Shown here: positions 25,646 through 34,425 of the stretch, in pieces
Position numbering within the stretch: position 1 is the stretch's first letter
Layout: each line of letters starts with the position of its first letter
Assembly (NCBI GenBank): GCA_002148405.1
Contig: MUGG01000096.1
Span: forward strand, 1 to 48,880
Direction: 5' to 3'
Origin: Alkalinema sp. CACIAM 70d
GTDB taxonomy: Bacteria; Cyanobacteriota; Cyanobacteriia; Leptolyngbyales; Leptolyngbyaceae
Length of the DNA stretch: 48,880 bases
Position numbers and translations under genes: made by a program
The notes under the pieces: model-generated
The model's input: only the letters and a program-made list of their open reading frames with translations
What the model was told of the DNA's origin: nothing
Database searches by the model: none

Positions 25646-26299
25646 ATGCTTGATTCTGCCTTACCCCAGGAATTTGTGATTCGTCCGGCCAGCCGCCGGG
25701 ATACGAGATCGATCGCCCACCTTACCCGCGCCCTCGCAAGCCTCGCCTTCCAACCCGCATCCAACCCCTCAGTCCAAGCGCTAGCCAAATCCCTTGCCCT
25801 TCCAGAAACAGGGTGGGGGTACTTCAGTTTGGCAATGACGATCGCGATCGCCATCTACGCCCTCCATACGTTTCCAGAACCTACCGGACTGGTCTTTGCT
25901 TGGCTGATTTTGTTGGTTAGCCTCGTACTGTTGAGCATGCTCATCCTGCCCTGGGTGAACTGGTCAGACTACTGGGTCGTGGAACACCAAGGCCATATCA
26001 TCGCCTGTGCCAAGCTCTACCTCAATCCCACCCACTCCGAAGTCTACGATGTCTTTGTCCAGCCCTATTGGCGTGGCAAAGGACTGGGGGCAGCACTGAT
26101 CCAGACCTTGATCCAAGAAGCGACCATCCCGATCTATCTGGCTAGTCTCCCCACCACCGTTTCGTTTTATCAAAAGCTAGGATTTGCCCCGATCGAGCCC
26201 CGCCACCTCGAACCCACGCTCAGAACGCGCCTCAGCCTCAACAATCCTAAGTTTCGCCACAGAGGACTGACCGCCATGGTACTGACTTCTCGCGGTTGA
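25646..26299 (+). CDS. GNAT N-acetyltransferase with two membrane segments inserted
   Basis: 217 residues; AGGAAG precedes ATG 25646 closely. Residues 8-35 (EFVIRPASRRDTRSIAHLTR) are the first strand and helix of a GNAT fold. Then come two hydrophobic spans (YFSLAMTIAIAIYALHTF and LVFAWLILLVSLVLLSMLIL), after which the fold resumes: DYWVVEHQGHIIACAKLYLN, EVYDVFVQPYWRGKGLGAAL with the acetyl-CoA loop RGKGLG, IQEATIPIYLASLPTTVSFY and QKLGFAPI. The membrane hairpin between strand 1 and strands 2-4 would anchor the enzyme. The substrate is unknown. It is divergent from psaL and convergent with hisS. Confidence 0.82.
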   Translation: MLDSALPQEFVIRPASRRDTRSIAHLTRALASLAFQPASNPSVQALAKSLALPETGWGYFSLAMTIAIAIYALHTFPEPTGLVFAWLILLVSLVLLSMLILPWVNWSDYWVVEHQGHIIACAKLYLNPTHSEVYDVFVQPYWRGKGLGAALIQTLIQEATIPIYLASLPTTVSFYQKLGFAPIEPRHLEPTLRTRLSLNNPKFRHRGLTAMVLTSRG

Positions 26300-26317
26300 A
26301 TTCCTGAGCTTCACAGC

Positions 26318-26343
26318 AGTTGTTGATCAGATGATCAACAACT
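26318..26343. terminator. Terminator between GNAT and hisS
   Basis: AGTTGTTGATC and GATCAACAACT form a perfect 11-bp stem with a 4-nt loop between the two convergent genes. It can act in both directions, though neither side has a long U run. Confidence 0.7.
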
Positions 26344-26381
26344 ATTGAGATAGAGCAATTGAGATAGAACAATCCCAGAAA

Positions 26382-27662
26382 CTACACTGTCCCTTGGGCA
26401 ATCAGCCGCCGCCAATCCTCGCAGTACTGGGCAATCTCAGCCTGCGGAAGCTCGCTTTGATCCCCCGTCGCCAGCCATTTGAGTTGTACCGTGCGGTTCT
26501 CTGCTTCCGCATCTCCTAGGATCAAACAGGCAGCCGCCCCCGATCGATCGGCTCGCTTGAACTGCTTCCCAAAGGCGCTGCCACTGAGATCTAGTTCCGC
26601 CTTAAACCCCGCCTGCCGCAGTTGTTGGGCAATGCGCAATGCCTGCGCCTCCGCTTGGGCCCCCCGGGAGACAAGGTAGAAATCCGTTTTGACGATCGGC
26701 GCTGCTTGAACCTTTTGTAGCAGCAAAATCAACCGTTCCAAGCCCATAGCCCAGCCCACCGCTGGCGTTTCCGGGCCACCCAACTCTGCCACCAGGCCGT
26801 CATAGCGTCCCCCCGCACAGACCGTGGCCTGAGCCCCCAAATCATCGGACTGGATTTCAAACACCGTGTGGGTGTAGTAGTCCAGACCCCGCACGAGCCG
26901 AGGATTGATGTTACAAGCAATGCCTAAATCCGCCAACAATTGCTGTACCCGATCGAAGCGGGCTTTAGACTCTAGGCTCAGGTGATCCAAAATGCTGGGT
27001 GCACCATCCAGAATGCGCTGGGTATTTTGATCCTTCGAGTCCAAAATCCGTAGGGGATTGCGGGTGAGGCGATCCTGGGAGTCCGGATCCAAGTCAGCTT
27101 TGTAGGGCGTCAGATAGTTAACCAAGGCTTCGCGGAAGGCGGTGCGATCGATCCCATTCCCAATGGAATTTAAATCAAACTTCAGATCCTTCAGTCCCAA
27201 GGCTTGCAAGATATCCGTGGCGATCGCGATCGCTTCCACGTCCGCCCGCTCATCACCACTGCCGAGCAACTCTAAGCCCAACTGGTGAAACTGCCGCTGC
27301 CGTCCGGCTTGGGGGCGTTCATAACGGAACATCGGCCCCACATACCATAACCGTTGTGGGCCACCCTGGGCTTGTAACCCGTGCTCAATGAACGACCGCA
27401 CCGCTCCAGCCGTTCCCTCGGGACGTAGCGTTAGGGAGCGATCGCCCCGATCGAGGAAGGTATACATCTCCTTACTGACCACATCGGTGGCCTCTCCCAT
27501 CCCCCGTGCAAACAAATCCGTCTGCTCAAAAATGGGGGTACGAATCTCCCGAAAGGCTGCTCGGTTCAGAATTTCCCGCGCTGTTGCCTCCACAAACTGC
27601 CAAGTGCTGACCTCGTCGGGCAGAATGTCTCGTGTCCCGCGAATTGCCTGAATAGAACCCAT
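26382..27662 (-). CDS. hisS: Histidine-tRNA ligase
   Basis: 426 residues, the usual bacterial length. Start text GSIQAIRGTRDILPDE is the family opening. Class II motif 2 is seen around RYERPQAGRQRQFHQLGLEL, the histidine loops as LVRGLDYYTHTVFE and CAGGRYDGLVAELGG, and motif 3 as AVGWAMGLERLIL. The C-terminal anticodon domain begins near VKTDFYLVSRG. The enzyme charges tRNA-His. It is the last gene of a tight minus-strand operon with the 82-aa gene (6 bases upstream) and pedR. Confidence 0.97.
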   Translation of the reverse strand: MGSIQAIRGTRDILPDEVSTWQFVEATAREILNRAAFREIRTPIFEQTDLFARGMGEATDVVSKEMYTFLDRGDRSLTLRPEGTAGAVRSFIEHGLQAQGGPQRLWYVGPMFRYERPQAGRQRQFHQLGLELLGSGDERADVEAIAIATDILQALGLKDLKFDLNSIGNGIDRTAFREALVNYLTPYKADLDPDSQDRLTRNPLRILDSKDQNTQRILDGAPSILDHLSLESKARFDRVQQLLADLGIACNINPRLVRGLDYYTHTVFEIQSDDLGAQATVCAGGRYDGLVAELGGPETPAVGWAMGLERLILLLQKVQAAPIVKTDFYLVSRGAQAEAQALRIAQQLRQAGFKAELDLSGSAFGKQFKRADRSGAAACLILGDAEAENRTVQLKWLATGDQSELPQAEIAQYCEDWRRLIAQGTV

Positions 27663-27668
27663 GATGTC

Positions 27669-27911
27669 TCAGTAACGCTTCCACTCGCCGTAGCGATCGC
27701 CATAGTACGCCAAAATGTGATCAACCTGTTGTTGAGCCTCTGGTCGATCGGGCAATTCGATCCGTAAGCCCCCCAATTGACTTTGCAAATAGTTAAATTC
27801 TCGAGACATTTGGGGCAAACACTGAACCAGCACGCCGTCCACTTGCTCTAAATGCGCTGCAATTTCTCGGTAAACCGCCAAAGGCACCGAATCGTTCTTC
27901 ACAGAAAACAT
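27669..27911 (-). CDS. Small conserved cyanobacterial protein, about 80 aa
   Basis: ATG 27911 has TAGG 7 bases upstream; ATG 27917 is also in frame. The product (VPLAVYREIAAHLEQVDGVL, MSREFNYLQSQLGGLRIELP, HILAYYGDRYGEWKRY) has no signal peptide or membrane span and is probably a compact alpha/beta protein. I recall similar small unnamed cyanobacterial proteins. It is placed between pedR (about 14 bases upstream) and hisS (6 bases downstream), so all three are very likely cotranscribed. Function unknown. Confidence 0.75.
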   Translation of the reverse strand: MFSVKNDSVPLAVYREIAAHLEQVDGVLVQCLPQMSREFNYLQSQLGGLRIELPDRPEAQQQVDHILAYYGDRYGEWKRY

Positions 27912-27925
27912 TATCATGCCTACAA

Positions 27926-28228
27926 CTAAGCCCCTTCTCCCTGTTTATAGGCTGGTAATGTACAACAATTCACCTCATCCAAACACACTTTGCCCCACTG
28001 CAACGCCCACCGAACCAAAGCAACTCGGTTCTCGGTCTCGGTTTTTGTCAGAATATTGCTAATGTGGTTGTCTACGGTGCGCTTGCTGATGTCCAGCTTT
28101 TCAGCGATTTCCTGATTGGTTAACCCAGCCGCCACTAGCTCAATTACCTGGAGTTCGCGATCGGACAGCGGGGCTTGAGCTTGAGAATCACTTTCTGCCA
28201 TAGAGGTCTCAACACCAAATGCGTACAT
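27926..28228 (-). CDS. pedR: LuxR-type HTH regulator, PedR-like
   Basis: Up to 100 residues; ATG 28201 is an alternative start giving 91. The protein is little more than a LuxR/GerE DNA-binding domain: LSDRELQVIELVAAGLTNQE, IAEKLDISKRTVDNHISNIL, TKTETENRVALVRWALQWGK, then VCLDEVNCC. PedR of Synechocystis is a small LuxR-type regulator that responds to photosynthetic electron transport through thioredoxin and a Cys; the three Cys here (VC and NCC) fit such control. The symbol rests on recalled similarity. It is the first gene of the operon with the 82-aa gene and hisS, and is divergent from the PP2C gene. Confidence 0.8.
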   Translation of the reverse strand: MYAFGVETSMAESDSQAQAPLSDRELQVIELVAAGLTNQEIAEKLDISKRTVDNHISNILTKTETENRVALVRWALQWGKVCLDEVNCCTLPAYKQGEGA

Positions 28229-28331
28229 ATGCTTATGCTCATTGTAGTTCCAGGAAGCGATAGGCGAAACTAACTGTTAATGCTTTGACGTTTCTTCTTA
28301 CAAAGTTTCCGTTCACGCGATCGCATCAACT

Positions 28332-30689
28332 ATGGCCAAAGACGCTTCCCTCCAATGTCCCAATCCGTTCTGCAAAGCGCCCAATTCAGACGATCATCTT
28401 TTTTGCGATCGCTGCCAGACCTTCATTCCTAAACACTACCTTTGGGCGACGGGCGGGGGTGCAGAGCGTCTCACGGTGGGAACGTTGGTGGCCGATCGCT
28501 ATCAAGTTATCGCACCCCAAATCCTTCTGGACACAACCCCAGGCTTTTTACCCGACATTCCGCTGGAGATCTCCCTCAAACTAGAAACCTACCTACGACT
28601 GCTAGCCCATCGTCCCAGAACTCCCCAGGTTTACGGCATAATCCGGACACAAGACTCAGAGCCCATTATCCTACTAGAGGAAGGAGCTGTTTACGGTGCG
28701 CAAACCCTTAGTCCCACGGGAGCATCGTTGGCGGGATGCCTCATGCCAGAACTAATCGAACAATGGGGACAGGCTTCACACCTACAACAAGTCAACTGGA
28801 TCCTTCAACTGGCCGAGCTGTGGAAACCCCTTTCCCAGGTAAAAGCTTCAGCCACACTTCTACAACCAGAATTGATTCGGATTAATGGAGGGGTGATCCA
28901 TCTCTTGGAAGTGCTCTATCAGCCGGACTTAGAGGTGACGTTGCCCCATCTGGGAGAGTTTTGGCAAGAACTAGCTGGAACTAGTGCCCACCCTAAGTTT
29001 TGGATGGGGCTTTGCGATCGTTTGATCCAGAAGGAGATCAGTGAATTTGATCAACTAATTAATCTTCTGGATCATGAAATTAGTCAGGTGAAGCGAACGG
29101 GTAGTCGAATTTTGATAACTACTCAGACTGATCAAGGCCCCAATCGACAACGTAATGAGGATTCCTGTTATCCGGCTGCCGGAACTTTTACAGAGCTAAA
29201 TTTAAACACTTCAGCTCAGTCCTTGGTCTTGGTCTGCGATGGGATTGGGGGCCATGAAGGGGGAAATGTTGCATCCAACTTGGCGATCGAAACTGCCCTA
29301 GGAACGGTGAGCAACAAAACCATTTCTAGTTTTGATAGTGCAAGACGGGCCTTAGCCAAGGCAATCCGTCAAGCCAATGATGCTATTTGTGCTCGGAATG
29401 ATCAGGAGGAACGCACAGAACGGCAACGTATGGGCACGACGATCGTAGCGGGGTTAATCTATGGCAACCAGATCTGCATCGCACACATTGGAGACAGCCG
29501 AGCTTATCGCATTACGCGCCAAGGTTGCTATCAAATCACGATCGATGATGACATTGCGTCGCGGGATGTCCGTCAAGCCTATACCCTCTACCGAGAAGCC
29601 ACTCAGCATTCCAATTCCGGAGCCTTAACACAAGCCCTTGGGATGGTTCCTTCTTCGCTCCTGTATCCCCATACGAAGCGCTTTGTATTTGATGAAGATT
29701 GCATCTATCTTCTCTGCTCCGATGGCCTGAGTGATTTCGATCGCATTGAAGAATCTTGGGCCACGGAATTATTACCGGTGCTGGATGGAAAAGCTGATTT
29801 GAGCCAAGCCTGTCGGCAGTTGTTGGAAATTGCCAATGTGCGCAATGGCCATGACAATGTCACGATCGCCTTATTGCATTACCAAGCTTCAGCAGAGTCC
29901 TATCCCACGGTTTCTCAACCTGACTCATCAAGCTATGCTGAACTTCCCACAAGTCGTCCGGGCTCCAATCGGGTTTCTCGCCTCAAGACTCGTCTGATGA
30001 AGCCAACCCAATCTTCCTCCCGTGGTTGGTTTCCCATGGTTCTAGTCCTCCTGTTGGTGGCATCATCCGTTGTGGGAGTTGCTTGGGTCTTGGGCGGAGG
30101 TAATGTGGGCTGGTTGTCTCGGTTTTCTCGATCGCCTGTGCCCCCCCGCTCATCTTCTTCCCCCTTCCGGGACTTCGGTGTGGGCCAATTGATCAAGGTC
30201 AAACCAGATGCACGATCGCCACAAGGTCTTGCTCTCCTACCTCAACCGACTCAGCGGGCTCCAGGAGACATTCCCATCAAAGTGGGGGATGCGGCAGTTG
30301 GATCGGTGCTCCAAGTGTTGCAGGTGGACAATCCTACCGATGCATCTTTGGATCAATGGGTGAAGTTAAAGCTGTGTTCAGGGCCTACGGTATCTAATTC
30401 CACAGTGCCTAATCCCACCAGTTCCAGTTCTCCAACAACCAGTTCTAATGCCAAAAGTTCTGCGACCCCAACCTCTCCTGCGGCCCGTTCCTCGCCTAAA
30501 TCGTCACCCCAACCTTCACCCACAGAGCAGATATTGCCCGGTGTAGAGGGGTGGCAACAGGCCGTTGTCCTCAGTCGGGTGACGGAACCTCTGTCGGTTA
30601 TGCCGAATGCTTCGATCGGTTCCTGCGTCACGCCACCCTCGTCACCGGCAGAGGGGATATCGACTTCTCCTGCGGCAAGTCCTCAGTAG
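28332..30689 (+). CDS. PP2C-type phosphatase with zinc ribbon, membrane span and C-terminal periplasmic part
   Basis: 785 residues. Cys9, Cys14, Cys25 and Cys28 form an N-terminal zinc ribbon. Residues 45-235 resemble a degenerate kinase-like region (LVADRYQVIAPQIL, no catalytic motifs). Residues 250-515 are a PP2C domain with metal motifs RNEDS, VLVCDGIGGHEGG, RMGTTIV, IAHIGDSRAYRI, LLCSDGLSD and GHDNVTI. One span (WFPMVLVLLLVASSVVGVAW) lies near 565. Beyond it are an SH3-like segment and an S/P/T-rich tail with two Cys, presumably periplasmic. It would remove phosphate from Ser/Thr proteins in the cytoplasm and may sense the envelope. Cotranscription with the CHAT-FHA gene 66 bases downstream is likely. 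Confidence 0.88.
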   Translation: MAKDASLQCPNPFCKAPNSDDHLFCDRCQTFIPKHYLWATGGGAERLTVGTLVADRYQVIAPQILLDTTPGFLPDIPLEISLKLETYLRLLAHRPRTPQVYGIIRTQDSEPIILLEEGAVYGAQTLSPTGASLAGCLMPELIEQWGQASHLQQVNWILQLAELWKPLSQVKASATLLQPELIRINGGVIHLLEVLYQPDLEVTLPHLGEFWQELAGTSAHPKFWMGLCDRLIQKEISEFDQLINLLDHEISQVKRTGSRILITTQTDQGPNRQRNEDSCYPAAGTFTELNLNTSAQSLVLVCDGIGGHEGGNVASNLAIETALGTVSNKTISSFDSARRALAKAIRQANDAICARNDQEERTERQRMGTTIVAGLIYGNQICIAHIGDSRAYRITRQGCYQITIDDDIASRDVRQAYTLYREATQHSNSGALTQALGMVPSSLLYPHTKRFVFDEDCIYLLCSDGLSDFDRIEESWATELLPVLDGKADLSQACRQLLEIANVRNGHDNVTIALLHYQASAESYPTVSQPDSSSYAELPTSRPGSNRVSRLKTRLMKPTQSSSRGWFPMVLVLLLVASSVVGVAWVLGGGNVGWLSRFSRSPVPPRSSSSPFRDFGVGQLIKVKPDARSPQGLALLPQPTQRAPGDIPIKVGDAAVGSVLQVLQVDNPTDASLDQWVKLKLCSGPTVSNSTVPNPTSSSSPTTSSNAKSSATPTSPAARSSPKSSPQPSPTEQILPGVEGWQQAVVLSRVTEPLSVMPNASIGSCVTPPSSPAEGISTSPAASPQ

Positions 30690-30755
30690 TTGGTTCAATG
30701 GATGGTTCTACCGGGGCCATTTTTCTTGAACGTAGTCATTTAGGAACGATTCAGC

Positions 30756-32429
30756 ATGGGCTCTTCGGACATTCCTTGTCTCAATTTGGCCATCGATCGT
30801 CTACGGGCGACGGGGGCAAACCACTTTGCGATCCATGTCATTCATGCGCCCTATCGCGCGGGATACGTTTTGCATGATGGTCTGTGGTCGGAGTCGCTAT
30901 CGCAGGTCTGGAGTTCTTGGCAGGAAATGTTTGCCGTGCGATCGGTGCCAACGGTTCCCTACGTCTCGGAGGCAGGACTGCCGCCCTCGAAACCGCCTGC
31001 CATGGAAACGGGGCCTTCTGCTTCTGGACAGGCGGTACCCTATAGCGTTCGCTTGATGCAAACCCTAGGAATTAACCTATGGCAATGGTTATTTACCGGG
31101 CCGATCCAAACCTGTCTGAGCCAAAGCCAGGGGATTGCCATGGGACAGAATAAGCCCCTGCGGCTGCGGTTAGATATCCGGGATCCCGATTTAATTGCAG
31201 TGCCCTGGGAAATTATGCAAAGCCAAGCGGGCAAACCCGCAATTTCTCTGGGTCAACAGGTCTTATTTAGCCGAACGACCAGTGATGTAGAAGATTTGCC
31301 ACCGCTGCGGACGGAGCAAATGTTAAACGTGCTGCTGGTGTTGGGGCAAGACTCAACTCCTCATCTGGAACTGAATTCGGGTTCAGGGTTTGGGGATGTG
31401 ACGCAGCAGCATTTGGAAACGGACGATCGCTTAAAGTTGGATCAAGAGGCAGAGGCGCTATCGCGGGTGTTGCGTAATTCAAGTCGCTTTGGCAATGCGG
31501 CGCTCTGTGCGGTGGATGTGTTGGTACAGCCGTCGCCAGCGGAGTTAATTGCCCGCCTAGAAACGCAGCAATATAATGTGCTGTTCTATGCAGGGCATGG
31601 GGTTCCGGCTCCCGATGGGGGACTCTTATTCCTACGATCGGATATGGCGATGAATGGCACGGAACTGGCGCAGGTGTTGCGGCGGGGGCGGGTCAAGCTG
31701 GCGGTGTTTAATGCTTGCTGGGGGGCACAACCGGATCATCAAGGCGGCCAGACGATTCCCCGCAGCAGTTTGGCAGAGGTGTTGCTGCACCATGGGGTTC
31801 CGGCGGTACTCGCAATGCGGGATTCGATTACGGATCAGGAAGCACTAGCATTTATTCAAGCATTTTCCCAGGCGTTGGCGGAACGGTTGTCGATCGACCA
31901 GGCGATGGCGGTGGCGCGGCAGAACTTGCTGACGTTGTTTAAGTTCAATCAGCAGGCTTGGACGCTGCCGGTGCTCTACATGCATCCGGAGTTTGATGGG
32001 GAGTTGATTAAACCCTTAGATGAAAGTTTGACACAAATTCCTAGTAATCCTAGCCAATTTGGGCGCAAAATGCCGATCGCCTCACTGCGATCGTTAATCA
32101 CCTCGCGGATGTGGACGATTCGGGGTGGACTAATGCGGGTGGGCATTAGTGAAGATAATGATTTGGTGCTGCGGGGAGAACCGGGGGTGTCTCGGAAGCA
32201 TGCCGAAATTTTCTGCCGCAATGCCTTTAATGGGGATGAGGCGCTGACCTATCATTTGCGGGATTTTTCGCGCTATGGCACTTGGGTTTTGGGGGCACAG
32301 GGTTGGCAAAAGATTAATCACCAAGAGGTGCAGCTTTATCCTGGAACGCAACTCAAGTTTGGGGGATCGCAAAATTCGGTTTTAGAGTTTGTTGTGACTG
32401 ATCCGGAGGGGGCTGAATGGACTTTCTAG
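30756..32429 (+). CDS. CHAT protease-like protein with C-terminal FHA domain
   Basis: 557 residues; AGGAA lies 9 bases before the ATG. Residues 1-60 (CLNLAIDRLRATGANHFAIH, YVLHDGLWSESLSQVW) are a module I recall from cyanobacterial CHAT proteins. Residues 130-420 form the caspase-like CHAT domain with His281 in FYAGHG and Cys321 in FNACWG, so the catalytic dyad is intact. Residues 445-545 form an FHA domain: MRVGISEDNDLVLRGEPGVS, RKHAEI, SRYGTWVLG. FHA binds phosphothreonine, and the gene before it is a PP2C phosphatase, so a phosphorylation-gated protease is a reasonable inference. No substrate gene is obvious nearby. No membrane segment. Confidence 0.9.
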   Translation: MGSSDIPCLNLAIDRLRATGANHFAIHVIHAPYRAGYVLHDGLWSESLSQVWSSWQEMFAVRSVPTVPYVSEAGLPPSKPPAMETGPSASGQAVPYSVRLMQTLGINLWQWLFTGPIQTCLSQSQGIAMGQNKPLRLRLDIRDPDLIAVPWEIMQSQAGKPAISLGQQVLFSRTTSDVEDLPPLRTEQMLNVLLVLGQDSTPHLELNSGSGFGDVTQQHLETDDRLKLDQEAEALSRVLRNSSRFGNAALCAVDVLVQPSPAELIARLETQQYNVLFYAGHGVPAPDGGLLFLRSDMAMNGTELAQVLRRGRVKLAVFNACWGAQPDHQGGQTIPRSSLAEVLLHHGVPAVLAMRDSITDQEALAFIQAFSQALAERLSIDQAMAVARQNLLTLFKFNQQAWTLPVLYMHPEFDGELIKPLDESLTQIPSNPSQFGRKMPIASLRSLITSRMWTIRGGLMRVGISEDNDLVLRGEPGVSRKHAEIFCRNAFNGDEALTYHLRDFSRYGTWVLGAQGWQKINHQEVQLYPGTQLKFGGSQNSVLEFVVTDPEGAEWTF

Positions 32430-32580
32430 CCCAATGAATTAACCGAATGAATCCCTAGGAATCTCCCCATGGGCTGCGTAGATCAGGCTGTGCAAAGCGG
32501 ATGAATGTTCGTAAACCAACGGAGAAGGCTTGAAGATAGCAATGGTGGAGCAGTGGATTTTACGGAATGCGGGTTGGCAA

Positions 32581-32628
32581 AACCTGGGCTAAGTTAAAAC
32601 CTGAGCTAAGTTAAAACCTGGGCTAAGC
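32581..32628. repeat. Tandem 17-bp repeat, nearly three units
   Basis: AACCTGGGCTAAGTTAA, AACCTGAGCTAAGTTAA and AACCTGGGCTAAGC follow each other directly, 50 bases upstream of the small gene at 32678. Confidence 0.85.
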
Positions 32629-32677
32629 TGCAGGTGTGGCTGTTTTTCAGTAGTGTTTTTCCAGTTAGGATGGAGCG

Positions 32678-32947
32678 ATGGTGAAGTTAATTGCAGGGCT
32701 ATTGATCCTAGGCGCGTTGGGATTGTTGGTCTATTCTGTTGTGCAGGATCGCAATCGATCGGGGAATGGTCGGGTCTTGGGCGGCAGGATTGATAGCAAA
32801 TTGTTGAAAGCGACGAAGGGCGATCGAGCCTTGGCGGAACGATTACTGCGGGGCGCACAGTTGAAGTATCCTGGTAAGTCCGATCGGTGGTATGTGGAAA
32901 AAGTGCTTTATGACTTGCAACGGGATGGCGCAGGCCCGGTGCGTTAG
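32678..32947 (+). CDS. Small membrane-anchored protein, 89 aa
   Basis: An N-terminal membrane segment (MVKLIAGLLILGALGLLVYS) is followed by a basic polar domain (LLKATKGDRALAERLLRGAQ, then KYPGKSDRWYVEKVLYDLQR). I recall unnamed cyanobacterial proteins with the same helix-plus-W-Y arrangement. The AGGATGGAGCG before the ATG supplies a GGAG at close spacing. It follows the CHAT-FHA gene by 250 bases and need not belong to that operon. Function unknown. Confidence 0.75.
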   Translation: MVKLIAGLLILGALGLLVYSVVQDRNRSGNGRVLGGRIDSKLLKATKGDRALAERLLRGAQLKYPGKSDRWYVEKVLYDLQRDGAGPVR

Positions 32948-33878
32948 AACGGATTACTCAAACATTACAGTGTGATTGAACTCATTACTAGCTTGAGTAA
33001 CTAAAAACTATAGTTTCCAGTGTAATTTTTAACGTAGTAGAACAGCTTCTCAAATCACTTGTTAAGATCCACTTTTCAAATCAATTTATTTTGCATAACC
33101 GAGTCATCTCAATTGACCTAAACAGCTTTGTTTTTTTGAGATTGCTCTACTCTTCGATGTGCTCTCTGAAATTTTTCTGTTCAGCAGTATCAGCTGATTT
33201 AGATTACATTGACGTAGTATTCCTGCTTGAAATTTAATGATTGCTTACCTTGGCTGCAAGGAATCGCGGGAACTCAGAACAGTGACCCAGCGTCGTTCAA
33301 GATGCCAGGGAGAGCAGATGATCGATTTGCTCAATGCAGCGGACTCTTCTTAGCATGTTTTGTGAAGAAAAAGAAGTATTCCCGAAAACTTTGTACAAAC
33401 TTCATGAGTTTAATTAAGCTCTTCATGATACAAGAAATTCATCTTTTTGAGCCAAAATACTGGGTTTTCGGTGGAAATAAAGATGATGAAGTGGGTCATG
33501 GGAGATATTTGTTTTGTAGGGATAAAAAATCACCTATTTGAGGGATAAATAATCTCTAGAAATTTTTTTTAAGGGTTGCCAGTGATAGCTTCAAATTCCA
33601 ATCCTTGAATTTTTCTGTGTTCTAGCCGCTTTCTAATATTCTGGGCAAGGAATATTCTATGCAAATTCTGCATGGATTGCCTGCGATCGTCGATCGGTTA
33701 ATCCTATCTATGGGGGATGCTAAATCAAATTTATTGACCATGAAAGACTCCTATCACAGTTTGAGTTTTCAGAACTTAACCACCTGTCCAGTTTTTGGGG
33801 TTCACCGCAGTCTGACATTGAATTTTAAGCCTAGGTAGAGCTCATCATCATCCAAAACCTGAAGTCATTGGGAAATAT
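32948..33878. other. 930-bp AT-rich region without a convincing gene
   Basis: The longest gap of the window. TTACTCAA (32954-32961) and TTGAGTAA (32993-33000) can pair and may end the preceding transcript. A 104-codon frame at 33227-33541 has no Shine-Dalgarno sequence, odd composition and no domain, so I do not call it. A 32-codon frame from ATG 33740 is equally unsupported. HIP1 sites are almost missing, which fits non-coding or foreign DNA. Confidence 0.5.
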
Positions 33879-34283
33879 CTAGTCATCTGAACTAACGATC
33901 GGCTTGCGGGAGTGCCACCATTCCCGTTGCTCTGGCGAAAGCTTGACTGAGTACAGCGTAATCACCATCGGTTTTGTGCGGTGCTCCTGACCCACAATCT
34001 CCACACTGTAAGACGGGCTACCCTTAGTCGCCATATCAGGAACATAGCGCTTACCAATGCGCCGCCAACTGGGTTCTTTGCCATGCCATTCAATCCGGCA
34101 ACAGGGATAGGGCAACTGCTCCCGATCGAACAACCGACAACAAGGCCCAATAATGCGGTAGGTGTAGTGACAACCAGGACTCAGCAGAATATGCCCTGAC
34201 TCTAAGGGATGGGCTTCCGGCTGATGGTAGTCAGGTTGTGACCAAGGCATCCCAGTATGGCGAGTGGGGTTGGGGAGATTCAC
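33879..34283 (-). CDS. Hypothetical Cys/His-containing protein, 134 aa
   Basis: The product has SPGCHYTYRIIGPCCRLFDR and PYPCCRIEWHGKEPSWRRIG, with five Cys in two clusters that could bind a metal, followed by KRYVPDMATKG and a C-terminal LYSVKLSPEQREWWHSRKP. No signal peptide or span. No family recognised. It is divergent from lipB and has the codon use of the GC-richer genes, so it is probably real. The upstream region has no strong Shine-Dalgarno sequence. Confidence 0.6.
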   Translation of the reverse strand: MNLPNPTRHTGMPWSQPDYHQPEAHPLESGHILLSPGCHYTYRIIGPCCRLFDREQLPYPCCRIEWHGKEPSWRRIGKRYVPDMATKGSPSYSVEIVGQEHRTKPMVITLYSVKLSPEQREWWHSRKPIVSSDD

Positions 34284-34425
34284 GGCAATTCCTCAACAGG
34301 TTCCAATGGCAGGTTTGAGAGAATCTGCAACAATTGAGATTCCAGAACTCACGATCGCCTAAGCAAACGCGATCGCTAGACTCGTAGTTTACAGTGCTTT
34401 GTTCAAGTTGGAGACACTATATCTA

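Noticed and set aside
33227..33541. 104-codon frame in the gene-poor region
   Set aside because: No Shine-Dalgarno sequence, no domain, mixed low-quality composition. Not called as a gene.
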